A stretch of DNA of 64,000 nt, from contig JAHREC010000049.1 in NCBI GenBank assembly GCA_020081605.1, positions 3,348,001 through 3,412,000 on the forward strand, read 5' to 3'. The notes beneath the pieces are model-generated. The model saw only the letters and a list, made by a program, of their open reading frames with translations. It was not told the DNA's origin and searched no databases. This DNA is from Albifimbria verrucaria (lineage: Eukaryota > Ascomycota > Sordariomycetes > Hypocreales > Stachybotryaceae). Each line of letters begins with the position of its first letter. Position 1 is the stretch's first letter. Positions 33,513-43,926 of this stretch are shown here, piece by piece. The position numbers were made by a program, and so were the translations under genes.

Positions 33513-35049
33513 TCAGATAGAGATGGTGCTAATGATGTCCATCACCTTCTTCACATACCACCCTCCGACCTCGACTCCGTCCTCGTCCTGGAATTCTCGC
33601 GGATCACCAAAATCTGTATTATCTGGGTCCAAGCAGGTCAAGCAAGTTTCCACCACCTTGCTATACTTGTCCCCATTGTGGTTCTCAACACACCACGACT
33701 GAGGGTGACTAGCTGCTCTTTGACGGCATACGGATTGGATAGATCGGTTTCTTTGCCAAATTTGGCTCCGTTAATAGCCAGGGTTGTCCCTTGTGAACTG
33801 TTCTCCATCAATGAGTCCCATAGGCCAATCTCGAGAAGACACACCCCGAGGCTGTAGATATCATGCTGCATCACATAATCAGGCCTCTCGGTTTCCTGGC
33901 GCAATGGATGTTGATATAGCCTATTCTTGTCTCCTAGCCTGGCCGTGTTTGTCTTTCCATCTGCGTGGCGAAGGACTTGGAAGCCAACAAGGCACACGGT
34001 AGGCCTGTCGCTTTGGTCCTGCGACTTTGCAAGGCTCAATATTGTCTCGGGGCAAATGTTCTTATGCACAAACTCATACAAGTGTACATAGTAAACAGCT
34101 ACAACTAATTGCCGAGCTACCTCGAGGCGAGTAGTGAGCGATTCAGGAGCCGGCCCAAAGAGAAGAAGTTGTCGCAAGCTGCGTATAGCCTCGAAGCCAT
34201 CGGGAACACGGAATACGAACCCTAGACTGGAGGACTGGGTAAAACGTACGATTCCTTTGCACTTCATTATTCCGAAGGTTGCTGGGTTCGAGTCTCGGAG
34301 GCGGTATGCGAGGTCGCGAGCATCCTTCAGTTTGACAGCTTCTGTGGAAACTGTATCAATGACGTGATACTTCTTCTCTTTGTTGTCTGCAGCTATTTGG
34401 GCTGTACAGTAGGGAATCTCTGACATTTCATATTCGTCCAATGTTTTCTCTGCAATGAAAGCTGGTCCTCCGGTGCTGAAAGCTCGACGGAATCCCAGAG
34501 CATCTCGTGTAGGCTCTGCAGATGCTCTGGACGGATCGACAGCTATACTCTTCAACGTTTCATCAATAGTCGACGGTGCGGCTTTGATCAGCTGGAACCA
34601 AGTGGGCTCGAAGAGTTTTTGCCAGGATTCAAGCTCGGTTATTGTGGTTTCAAAAGTATCTCTCAACCCAAGGAAGTGGAATCTTTTGGCTGCCCCGAAG
34701 CTCTTGTGCTTGTCGAGCTTAGAGAGGGCTAGAATGGCGGCTCCCAACTTGGAATCGAGGACTTTAAGAGTGCGGTACTGCAGGTTTCTCTGTTCCTGGC
34801 TCATGGACTCGTCCAAATGTCTTGTTACCTCCAATTGCGCGGCAATCCGCGACCAGCAAATCTCGATTCTTATGGACACTTCATTGACTTTGATGTCGGC
34901 TTGTCCATAGTCCCGGATTGCCTTGACCAGACATTTCCCACCCCTGTCGGTTAGCATTTCATAGGTTGCTAGGAAACTCCACGAACTTACTCAATGCAGA
35001 CGTCAATCGTGCCGGCGAGACCAGCAATACCTAAAGCCAACTCAGCCAT
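33513..35049 (-). CDS. HeLo-like domain protein with C-terminal pseudokinase domain
   Basis: Exon 1 starts at 35049 (MAELALGIAGLAGTIDVCI); a short intron (about 34938-34990 region; GTAAGT..GACAG) leads to the large exon. The first 200 residues resemble the HeLo / prion-inhibition domain, a membrane-targeting cell-death domain found in HET-S and fungal NLR-like proteins (KAIRDYGQAD, SIRIEICWSRIAAQLEV, LQYRTLKVLDSKLGAAI). The second half has the fold landmarks of a protein kinase but lost catalytic residues: the HRD loop reads VHKNICPETIL, the DFG site reads LVGFQVL, and no glycine loop is seen, while DIYSLGVCLLEIGLW is kept. Such HeLo-kinase architecture is typical of fungal non-self recognition genes. 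A frame change at 33671-33674 (CCCC on the plus strand) separates the last ~45 codons, which continue in family style (CLTCLD, FGDPREFQDEDG) to a stop at 33513. Signalling role is inferred. Confidence 0.82.
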
Positions 35050-35669
35050 TTCGTTGTTTATTATTTTTATTTCTCTTGAACAGGATCTGAACAAAGAGGC
35101 GTAGCTGTGTTGTATGTTTCGGCAGTTCTTTTTACTCTCACGGATGATGGATGAGACAGAGACGGTACTGGTGACGTTCTATCAGGCGCTAGTTGGCTAC
35201 TAACAGGGTTGGGAATCCTTTAGGATATAAATAAGCAGGGTTGCTCCAAGCGAAGGTAGGCTATCGCTACCCGGAATTTCACCACCTATTCATTCGTGAA
35301 CAGAACTTTGCCGGTCAAATCTAGAATGCAAAGAAGACGGCCTTCCTTAGCTGCTGTAGCACTCCAAACTTGACCTCAGGTATGATATATTGCTGTTGTC
35401 CGAAACAACCAAAGCTAGGCATGCACGACTTGATGAGGCTGAAGGATCGTCACGTTTACTTAATTTAGCACCATCCTTGTCATCAGGCTAACTGGTCATG
35501 CTCCCAAACAAGTGCCTGCATCATCAGCTCCGCCGACGTCGATAGCTTGGTCAGAAAATGCCAGCTCATGAGACCGGTGCGGGGATAACTGAGGCAAAGA
35601 GCCCGCCCTATTGCCATATCTTTCCACATTTTGCGACCTCCATTCGACGGAGAATATCCTTTCTTCCAA
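35050..35669. promoter_or_regulatory. Divergent intergenic region between the HeLo-pseudokinase and kinase-ankyrin genes
   Basis: About 600 bases separate the starts of two divergently oriented genes of related signalling type. The region holds both promoters and possibly N-terminal coding sequence of the kinase gene, whose start is uncertain. No specific factor site is claimed. Confidence 0.45.
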
Positions 35670-38290
35670 ATGAACCAGCTACCCGGTGCTGTGCTGGATT
35701 ACCAGCTGGACACCCGGGGCAGCACGAGACGACATGTTACCCACGTCATTTACGACCCCGATCTCCCACCGTCGGCGCCCCACGATTCGAATTATGGGAG
35801 AGAGACAAGGAGCCCATCGGCGAGGGTGGCCAAGGAAGAGTGTTTTTGCAAAGATGTATGAGCGGCGGTCGACATTACACAATCCGAGCCGTCAAGGTTA
35901 TCCGCAGCGAGGACGAGGGTGGGAAGCATAGATACTTGCGGGAACTCGAAGCCATGATCAGATTTTCGCATCAGAATGTCCGCATCCCACACAAAAACCG
36001 TCGTGTTCGCCACTGACGTTTAAGCGCAGTACTCCAAATTCTTCGTCCGGATGCTGGGCTGGTATCTCGCAGGTCGGAACATCTGCATCGCTATGGAATA
36101 TCTTCCCGAAGGAGATCTTCATAGTTACATGCGCGACCGCTCGGCTCTGGCTGAAGAAGATTCGCGGCAGATTATCAGCCAAGTTCTACAAGGGCTGGCG
36201 ATCATGCACAAAGTAGGCATTGCACACCGCGATGTCAAGCCGCAGGTTGGTACGCACGGAAAGTTCAAGCGGAATCTGGCAGACTAATCCCGGGCCAGAA
36301 CATCTTGATCAACCAACGTCCGACACCAACAGGACCAGACTCGTGGTGGGTCAAGTTGGCAGATTTTGGGATCAGCAAGCGGACTGACTCAACCGTTACC
36401 GCCGCCACCGAGGCCATTGGCACCATGGATTACATGGCGCCTGAGGTTCTCTATTATGAAGATGAGACGTCAAATATTGACCACAAAGCTGCAGACATAT
36501 GGTCACTCGGTGCAACTGCGTTCTATCTACTAACCAAGTCACGAAACTACCTGAGATGGCGAACCATGCACAGCACCACACCGCCTATTGACGACATCTT
36601 ACCCAAGGATAGCAAGATCAGCCCCAGTGGTCGTGCATTCCTGGTCGAGTTGATGCTACCAGACCCAAGTAAGAGACCAGAATGTCATGACGCCATGCGA
36701 CTGCAGTGGGTAGAGAGCTTCATCCCGTCATCATCCGATATGTCGACCACGGGGAATCAGTATGTGAAGCCGATCTGCTGTTGGCATTGAGACTGACGAC
36801 CTAGGGTTCCCCATCTCCTTCATCTTCATCATGGAGTTCGATGTCCGATGAAGAAGAAATAACGACGCTAGCGACTCGCATAACTGATACGCTCCTCGGA
36901 AACAAGCCCGAGCCTGAAAACACACCTCCACCAGTCCCGCCTCGCTCTAAACCAACTCTTCAGACCGATGAGACCGAAAATCTAGAAACAACGAAGAACG
37001 TGTCTATCCATACTGCAGCTTACGATGGAGATCTTGAAATAGTGAAATCGCAGGTGCAGAACGTCGAAACTCTTGATGACAAGGGATTCAATGCATTGTA
37101 TTACGCAGCTCAAACTGGACAAAACCACGTGGTGGAGTTCCTTCTGGATCATGGAGCCAAGCCTGATGTCCTCTTGGGCGAGGAATCGACTCCTTTTCAC
37201 GCAGCCGTTTGGGCTGGACATCTTGAGATTACGAAATTGTTCATTAGTCGCAAGGCAGGTATAGGATGCAGGGATAGGGATGGACGTACTGTACTCCACG
37301 CTGCTGCTGGGAGAGGATACACAGAGATCGCAAAGCTCCTTGTTGAGAACAGGGCTGACATTGAGGAGGCAAGCACAGGTGGAACTACGCCAATTGGCTT
37401 GGCCGCACATGAGGGCTCTGTGGATACCGTGGTGTTCCTGGCTGGCGAAGGTGCTAATGTTAACATAAAAAACAAGGCTGGAGACTTGCCATCTCATATA
37501 GCAGCATCTAATGGGCATACAAAAGTCTTGAAGGTACTTTTGAACCTTGGGGCGGATATCAATGCCACAGGAGGGTCTGATAGAACCCTTATCTACGCGG
37601 CTGCGGTCGGTGGACACGCAGAAACAGTCGAGTTTCTCGCTGACCGGGGTGCTGATTTGGAAGCGGCTTCCTCGTCCGGACACTCGCCTCTGGAAGCAGC
37701 CATATACTTTGGGAAAACGGAAACTGCACGGCTGCTACACGATAAAGTAGCGGTTGCTAGGACCCAGACTGACAAGTTCAAGTCATTGGTTATCAATACT
37801 GGGTGCACGCCGTACGCTCCTTTTCCGTCACAGTTGAAATTACACGAGACGGTTATAAGAGGAAATAAGTATATTGGCTCAGAAGCCAACCGAAAACTAT
37901 ACCGTATAAAGGCAACTCCACCCAGAGCAGTTGCTGGGACTGTGAGCTTACACAACGGGTCATCTGAAAGCGCTGCGGTGATGGCACAGGAGGCAACATT
38001 CCGGGACTTTGCATGAGTTTATTCGTATTGCAATTCTACCAGATCAAGTTGGCACGACTATTATCTTACGAACTAGTCTCCTGGATGACGAACAGACTGT
38101 TCGCTTCTGCTTTACGACATACAAGAAGGTCCAGCAGAAGGACGACCCGAATACAACCACGGAAGAGCCACTAGACTTCGAGTGGAAAATTAAACAAGGC
38201 GAGTTCAGCCAGGGCGATGCTCATGAATTAACTCTTGTTCAGCAAAAAGACCAGGCTCAACCATTGAGAATATATATACAGACCCTATAG
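35670..38290 (+). CDS. Protein kinase-ankyrin repeat fusion protein
   Basis: N-terminal Ser/Thr kinase with all key motifs: glycine loop IGEGGQGRVF, RAVKVIR (VAIK lysine), ELEAMIRFSHQ (helix C), HRDVKPQNILI (split by an intron), LADFGISKR, GTMDYMAPEVLYYE and DIWSLGATAFYLLT; so it is probably active. Introns: 35978-36029, 36246-36298 and 36760-36804. A Ser-rich linker follows, then eight ankyrin repeats (about 37000-37740; for example GRTVLHAAAGRGYTEIAKLL), then about 170 residues of unknown type (VRFCFTTYKKVQQ). Frame changes are seen near 35800, at 36751-36754 (GGGG) and near 38003 (TTT). The start is uncertain: ATG 35670 (MNQLPGAVLDYQLDTRG) is chosen because text resembling the family runs from there; an upstream ATG at 35558 is possible. 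It faces away from the HeLo-pseudokinase gene. Confidence 0.82.
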
Positions 38291-38937
38291 CAGTGGCTAA
38301 AATCTCACATCCGACTGGAGGTTTTGCTCTGCCCTTTGAGTTGAGCTTAGAACGATCCTTGGACAATCCTACTATAGTAACGGTTATCATGACCGCATTA
38401 CTTATTGGTCTGAGATACAACAGTGGAACCGCAACAAAGAGCCATGTGAGGGCGAGGCTGGGGTATAAAGATTAGGTGGTAAACATGTTTTCAAGGTTCA
38501 TGTCACTGAACCATAGAGAGAAACAAGAGTTAAATCATTCACGCTTGATAAATGGTGCCATAGATGTAGATTACTACGGCTTTGAATCATACTGTTTTCG
38601 AACAATTTACTTGGACTCAATTCAAGTACAGGCCTCCTTGACAATGCACGGCTCATAACTAATAGGTTCTTAACGAGTGTATAGTTTGCTATATATGGAT
38701 CCGAATTGGATAAGAATGAAATTGCAGCCACATATCGACTTGAATGAGTCCTCCAAAGATCCAGCCTTTGTAAATCTTCTTGAGATGAAAGCAGACAAGC
38801 CTCTGCGGCTTTTCATGGCCTCTTGATTTGAATTCTCGAGACGCCGCCCTGGTCTTAAATCGTAACCTCTCCGTGTTATACAGCATCTAACAGATACCAG
38901 AGGCTACAATTTCAGCTCCTAGCCAGCGTAGCTAAGC
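38291..38937. other. Intergenic, no supported gene
   Basis: Gap between the convergent ends of the kinase-ankyrin gene and the small secreted protein gene. Short frames on both strands have no features of genes. Confidence 0.45.
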
Positions 38938-39258
38938 TCATCTCAGTCTAACATGAATGCTATCGGTTTGAAAGGCATTATTGACGCCACCACAGTAAGG
39001 GCCAAGATCACTGGAACTGTCCCAATTGCCCGAGCAATTGTTGGTCGCGAATTTCCTGACGCGGAAATGGCAGCCACTGCCACTAAGGCGGTATGATTTG
39101 CGCCCTTTCATTTGGACGCACCGGCCGCTCGAGGTGACATCGCGGAGATCACCCTTATCGCCAGTGCAGTTCTCGCCGCTGAAGCCTTGGATAGTGCATG
39201 CCGCATTGCTGAAGCCGAGGCCACTGGCTACAAGAATAAGAATGGTCTTGGGAAGCAT
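38938..39258 (-). CDS. Small secreted protein, six cysteines, crystallin-like text
   Basis: A 106-residue protein with a clear signal peptide (hydrophobic TILILVASGLGFSNA, cleavage likely before the first Cys). Six cysteines lie in the mature part. The text CTIQGFSGENCTGDKGD resembles the repeat start of fungal small secreted proteins of the beta/gamma-crystallin-like type; this is a loose match. No intron or frame change is needed. The gene stands in a repeat-containing AT-rich stretch near the kinase pair. Function unknown; an effector or cell-wall role is only inferred. Confidence 0.72.
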   Translation of the reverse strand: MLPKTILILVASGLGFSNAACTIQGFSGENCTGDKGDLRDVTSSGRCVQMKGRKSYRLSGSGCHFRVRKFATNNCSGNWDSSSDLGPYCGGVNNAFQTDSIHVRLR

Positions 39259-39756
39259 TTTGAACTGGTTTGATATGGGCTCGTTTCTCTGATTTCGTCG
39301 TGGTTTGCTTGAATATAAAAAGATTATGCGTCGAGAAGTTGCTCTTGGTGTTGTTCGGCTTGCAAGAATCTAGGGACCTCTCACGCTTTTATACATTTCT
39401 ACACTCATAGCAACTTGCTTATTGTTCTCGTAAGATCCTGTTAATTAAAACCACAAGTAAAATCTTTACACGAGCGCAGCATACAACCCTTTTAGACTTT
39501 AGAGAGTCTGGTATGCAACTATATGGTAATGGTTTATTGCACGGCGCCTTGGATAACTCTTTTCGGGTGTTCGAAAGCACTGTCATTGTTAACTCCGCCA
39601 CCATGACGTGAGATTCGATAGAAGAGCAAAAGAGAAATGCTCTGCATCTATGCGGATTGGAGTTGCCATTTTGAGGGTGGATACTTGCTAGATAGTGTGA
39701 TCCTCTTTCATTAATTCTTAAACATTTCGTTGAATGTTCGTTGAGATATCAGCGCT

Positions 39757-39983
39757 AGGTATGCGGAACTTTTGTCCGCCCACTGAGCCCTCCTTTATTG
39801 GCTTGTAGTGAGACCCCAAGGCTTGAGATAGAACTCACCCACAGGACCTATGCATGTTACTGGATCCTGAGCTTTTTGAAACCCAAAGGGCCGGTCATTT
39901 TCTCCGCTAGATAATGTAATAGCATTTCCAATCGGGGTTGCGCCGTAAGTCATACAGTGGGAGGACAAAAGTTCCGCTTACCT
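39757..39983. mobile_element. MITE-like element with about 31-base terminal inverted repeats
   Basis: The left end (39757-39787, AGGTATGCGGAACTTTTG and on) and the reverse complement of the right end (39953-39983, AGGTAAGCGGAACTTTTG and on) agree over about 31 bases with about four mismatches by eye. The inside (about 165 bases) has no coding frame. This is the structure of a non-autonomous DNA transposon. No clear target-site duplication was made out. Confidence 0.6.
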
Positions 39984-40115
39984 TGCGATTTATGTTAGGA
40001 TACAAGGCCTCATTAAAAAGAAGCCCTCAAAATATCTCCAACATTTTCTGATTTATCCTTTGGATATTGTAAATCCTTTGTGTTTTTGGTTGTTTGTTCT
40101 TGACTGTTTTGTTGA

Positions 40116-40172
40116 TTTTTCGTCAAGATATCTGCCCTGGGTATGCGAAACCTCTGTCCTCTCGTTGTATAA
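40116..40172 (+). repeat. Second solo copy of the terminal repeat
   Basis: CAAGATATCTGCCC, GGGTATGCGAAAC and CTGTCCTCTCGTTG correspond to the left end of the element at 39757-39983, with more differences. It lies about 135 bases beyond that element, in direct orientation to its left end. Confidence 0.45.
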
Positions 40173-40198
40173 TTCAGACCACGTATTCACTACAGTTG

Positions 40199-40490
40199 AT
40201 CCATAATCTGACCATGTTGCCAGCCCACCACCGAGCATACGCAGTGTAGTCTACTTAAGTCACAAAGAAAGCACAAAGGAACACAAAGACATGTTTCGTC
40301 AGAGATCATGTCATCAGCAGACTCCAAACCTGCATTTCGTAACGTTTGACACATAACATGACCATGTCGCTAATTTCTCACCAAACACACAGAAGGTAGT
40401 CCAAATTAAGCTGCAGAGCATAAAGGAGGGCAAAGACATGTCTCATCAGAAGTCCTTTCATCAGCAGACTTTAGCACTGCGAATCATGCC
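40199..40490 (+). repeat. Diverged tandem direct repeat, period about 150 bases
   Basis: Two copies (about 40199-40346 and 40351-40490) share ordered blocks: TGACCATGT, CACC then CAGAAG/CAGTG, TAGTC, TTAAG, GCA then AAAGGA, AAAGACATGT, TCATCAG then TCATCAGCAGACT. The copies are clearly related but diverged. No coding function is seen. Confidence 0.5.
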
Positions 40491-41047
40491 AGAGAATGAG
40501 AATTACGTGATAGAGTATATATCAGCATTTCAATGTGTCAAATTTGATGCAGAGGCTGTGTCAATTCCAGACATTATCACCAGTAATATTGAAAAATGTG
40601 TTCCTTGAGTATAGGCAAATACTGTAATGATTAAATCATCTTGCAGATCTTTTCTCCACACCTCTTCTTGACCCGAGACGCGAAATTCTTTCGACATGAC
40701 AGCCACTAGAAGGTTCATGGCAAAGAGGAGAAAACCCGTACCTAATGGAATGACGGGGTCGGATTAATAGAGGCGTGTCCAATAGCAAGACGCTATCCGA
40801 GCTCAGGGACTTGCAATTCCTTTGACGTGGAAAGCTTTAACGTAAAATCCCAAACACAGTAGATGTGCACTAACACCCACGGTCGGTAACAGTCCAAGGT
40901 GCAATGAATAGTGGTGAGTACCCGGCAGTCTAGAGGTATATAAACACCCACAGCTTCCCAAAAGTGATGCTGGCTCTCGATATTAAAATCACAAACAACT
41001 CTTCTAACAACCATACTCTACGCCCTATCCAGCTTACGTCTATCACA

Positions 41048-41515
41048 ATGCGTTTTACCCTCCCTCTGCTCTCTTTTGCCCTCCCTTGGCTATCACCGCC
41101 AACCCGATACTAGATAGCAATCCAGCCGATCCAGGCAGCCTTTTCAAGCGCTCAACTCAGCGTTGTCGCATCACAAGCAGAGACGGCGATGTCAACTGCC
41201 GTTCTTCACCCTCGCTCTCAGGCTCCGTAAAGCATAAGTTCCGAGCCAACTCGGTTCAAACCTTCACTTGCTATAAGAGTGGAGATTGCTACGAGAATAA
41301 CTGGTACGTTCTCACCAGGTATCTATATCCTTGCGATACGCTAACTGACGTTTGCTCTGCTTTGTAGCACGTGGGACTACAATAAGCAATACAAATGTTA
41401 TGTGAATGGCTACTACACTGATGATAAGTGTACTGCTGGTAAGTCCGAGCCAGGGTATTGATGTGCTTGTCAAGACAGCTGACTCGTCCCCTTAGCGAGA
41501 CTCGGCAAGTGTTAA
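41048..41515 (+). CDS. KEX2-processed small secreted protein, eight cysteines, SH3b-like text
   Basis: Three exons: 41048-41303, 41368-41438 and 41496-41515, with introns 41304-41367 and 41439-41495, both GT..AG. The first exon encodes a signal peptide (MRFTLPLLSFALP and on), a short propeptide and a Lys-Arg pair that fits KEX2 cleavage. The mature part has eight cysteines, enough for four disulfides. The motif DGDVNCRSSPS recalls the start of bacterial-type SH3 (SH3b) domains. The frame changes at 41083-41085 (CCC) inside the signal peptide, most likely a lost C. Effector or antimicrobial action is possible but unproven. Confidence 0.7.
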
Positions 41516-43611
41516 TCTTGGGTCCATCCTGTCACGGTGGTTTTCAATACTGGGCTAGCCTAAGCCGCATGAAGAAGATAACCACAGCAGAGACAAGAAT
41601 TACCCGATATTATTAGGCTTTGGTATCATATAGTGGACATTAAAGCAGATCAATTCTAACCGATTCTCTTGGTGCCCGCATAAAGTGGAACGAGATGCCT
41701 CATTAATAATGAACGAACTACGTATATTAGTGGACGCGGTATTGCACCATGCGGTGTCGGTATAACAGTTCCACCTCATTCCCCTGGGCAGTCTAATACT
41801 TGTCTCGCCTCAAATCTCCACCGGTTCCATGCACTCATATTGCTTCAAGGCATACAAATGACAGACTCACCCTGCAAGTGAAGGCCAACACTTTCAGTGC
41901 AATGGAAAAAGCATTGACAATACCCATGAGGCCTGACCGAGCTACAACTGAACGCCACAAACTGGAATCTTTGCTGATAACCATAAGTCAAACCTTTCTT
42001 CAGAAGGCCCCAAGGCGCAAATGGCAATTTATTGGGTTACATATTTGCTCAAATTGCAACGCTGGCGTATCACGTGTATCACACCGGCTCATTGCACGTT
42101 CTAGACAATATTGTTGTAGATTAGCCGGTGGATGGGATGTGGCTTATGAGGCAACTTCACCTTAGTTAGCGCCTGAGGAAAGCTCCCAATATCAAAACAG
42201 GACGTCTCATTTGCCGAGACAGTGCTTTACCTTGTACTGTGTGAGCCGTTTCTAATTTTAACGCCTTACGTTGCACACCAATAAGTCAGACGGGCATCAA
42301 AATGCACTTTGCAATACGAAGCTTCAATGCGAAGCCATCATATGCATATTTGCATTTTACAACAAGCCTACAGCCTGATATTTGGTACCGACCATCCGAG
42401 GAAAGAGGAGACAGGAACTTCTGCGAAGCAACAAACGTCCGTCGCCATATCCGGATGTGTGGCTTACATACGTGATGGTATCGAATGCACCTGACCACAT
42501 CGCTAGGAAACTAAAAGAAGATATCAAGTATAATAGAATGAAACTTATGGGTCTTGTAGTGCATATCAAAGCGAGTTGATTGAAACACCGCCACTTCGAA
42601 ATTGGCATGTAAAAATCGTATTGAACAGAGTCGAGCCGTGCCTAGGAATTCCTTGACGTTCTTCAAATTTCACAGTAGAAGCTGATCATAACGTTGTACG
42701 TAAATGTAACCCTCCTACGGATGCTCGGTCATGAAAGCGGGCTGTCGGTGCCCCTCAATAGGGCTCAACTGCAGCATGTCAATCCGTACGTCTGACCTCT
42801 TAGAGCCGCATACAAAGCAATTTACAAAAAAATGCAAAACAGTGGTAGGCGTAGCTGGACTTGTGGATGTTACCCACCCTTGTTCATCAACATAATGGCA
42901 TGATGCTCCTGTAAGCTATGACGGGTTAACAGGTGTGACTTGTCGGAGCTGGATAGGAAACTCTAGAGATGAATATTTGTAAGAATGCAAAGACATGAGT
43001 TAAACTCATTTAATATCAAGTTTGAGTTGCTTGACGATGGCTCGATAGCCAGGCCTATATAATAGATTGAGAAAGGGAAAGCCTCAGAACAGCGGCTTTC
43101 TGCTCAAACAATCTTCAAGCCTAGCTGGCTTCAAGACCCTATCCTCAACCAGGAGTATTTTGTGCCTAATTCTTGGAATGGGAAGCGGGAAGCTGAAACT
43201 TTCACTGCGTTGACTGGTAAAAGACCTATCACGAGCCTTCGGGGAGATTCTGTTTGCCGGCAATTGTCGAATTGGTGGCAATATGCATGAATTCTCACTT
43301 GATTTTGTCTATTTGCCAGCCACTGGTGAGCCAGAAACTTGACCATGCATGTCAGATCGGCTTGGAGTTAAGGCGTTGGAACAAGTTGTACGGTCTCGAA
43401 CGTCCTGGATTTCGCAACAGCTGTTTAGCATGATTCTGGGGAGAAGAGGAAAGAAGCATGATGAAAGAGGGGTCATGATCATGATGAGCTGGCCGGGTAT
43501 TTAAGACGGCATCGGTCCCAAAGATATTCTCTTATTCCTTCAACAGAAACTCGGGAACCATATCACACTATCTTTCTTATCACACTCTCAGGAGAGTTAA
43601 CGTTCAGCAAA
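41516..43611. other. AT-rich intergenic region, no supported gene
   Basis: About 2.1 kb without a supported gene. Several short frames around 41800-42600 lack family features. Immediately upstream of 43612 a pyrimidine-rich, TATA-like promoter (GGGTATTTAAGAC near 43496) is visible. Confidence 0.45.
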
Positions 43612-43926
43612 ATGAAGGCCACCTATGTTCTTATGTCCCTTCTGCCTCTCCTCGGATATGCTGCTTCTATCGAAGAGCGGTCCGAGGGGAACAAAATCAA
43701 GGCTATCCCCAATCTTGATGGAGCAACCATCGCTGAGGGGTTGCTCGTGTCGACTGATGATGAGACTGGTGCTACCGGTGACCTCACTACTCGGGCTTGC
43801 TCCAGCTCCTACCCTTACTACTGCTTGGGCAGGTGCTGCCGTTACAACATATGCTGCTCCGCTTCGTGCTGTCTTCCCGGCACCGACTTTTGCTTCAACG
43901 GCCACTGCTACCGCTTTACGAAGTAA
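43612..43926 (+). CDS. Small secreted protein with ten-cysteine C-terminal domain
   Basis: A 104-residue protein. The signal peptide is clear (YVLMSLLPLLGYAAS), then an acidic propeptide of about 40 residues ending in a single Arg, then a compact domain of 43 residues holding ten cysteines in the spacing C-x7-C-x3-CC-x4-CC-x3-CC-x6-C-x4-C. The three CC pairs suggest a knotted fold with five disulfides. No intron or frame change is needed, and the promoter has a TATA-like box. I do not recognise the family. Candidate effector or antimicrobial peptide; the role is inferred from size and cysteine content only. Confidence 0.78.
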   Translation: MKATYVLMSLLPLLGYAASIEERSEGNKIKAIPNLDGATIAEGLLVSTDDETGATGDLTTRACSSSYPYYCLGRCCRYNICCSASCCLPGTDFCFNGHCYRFTK

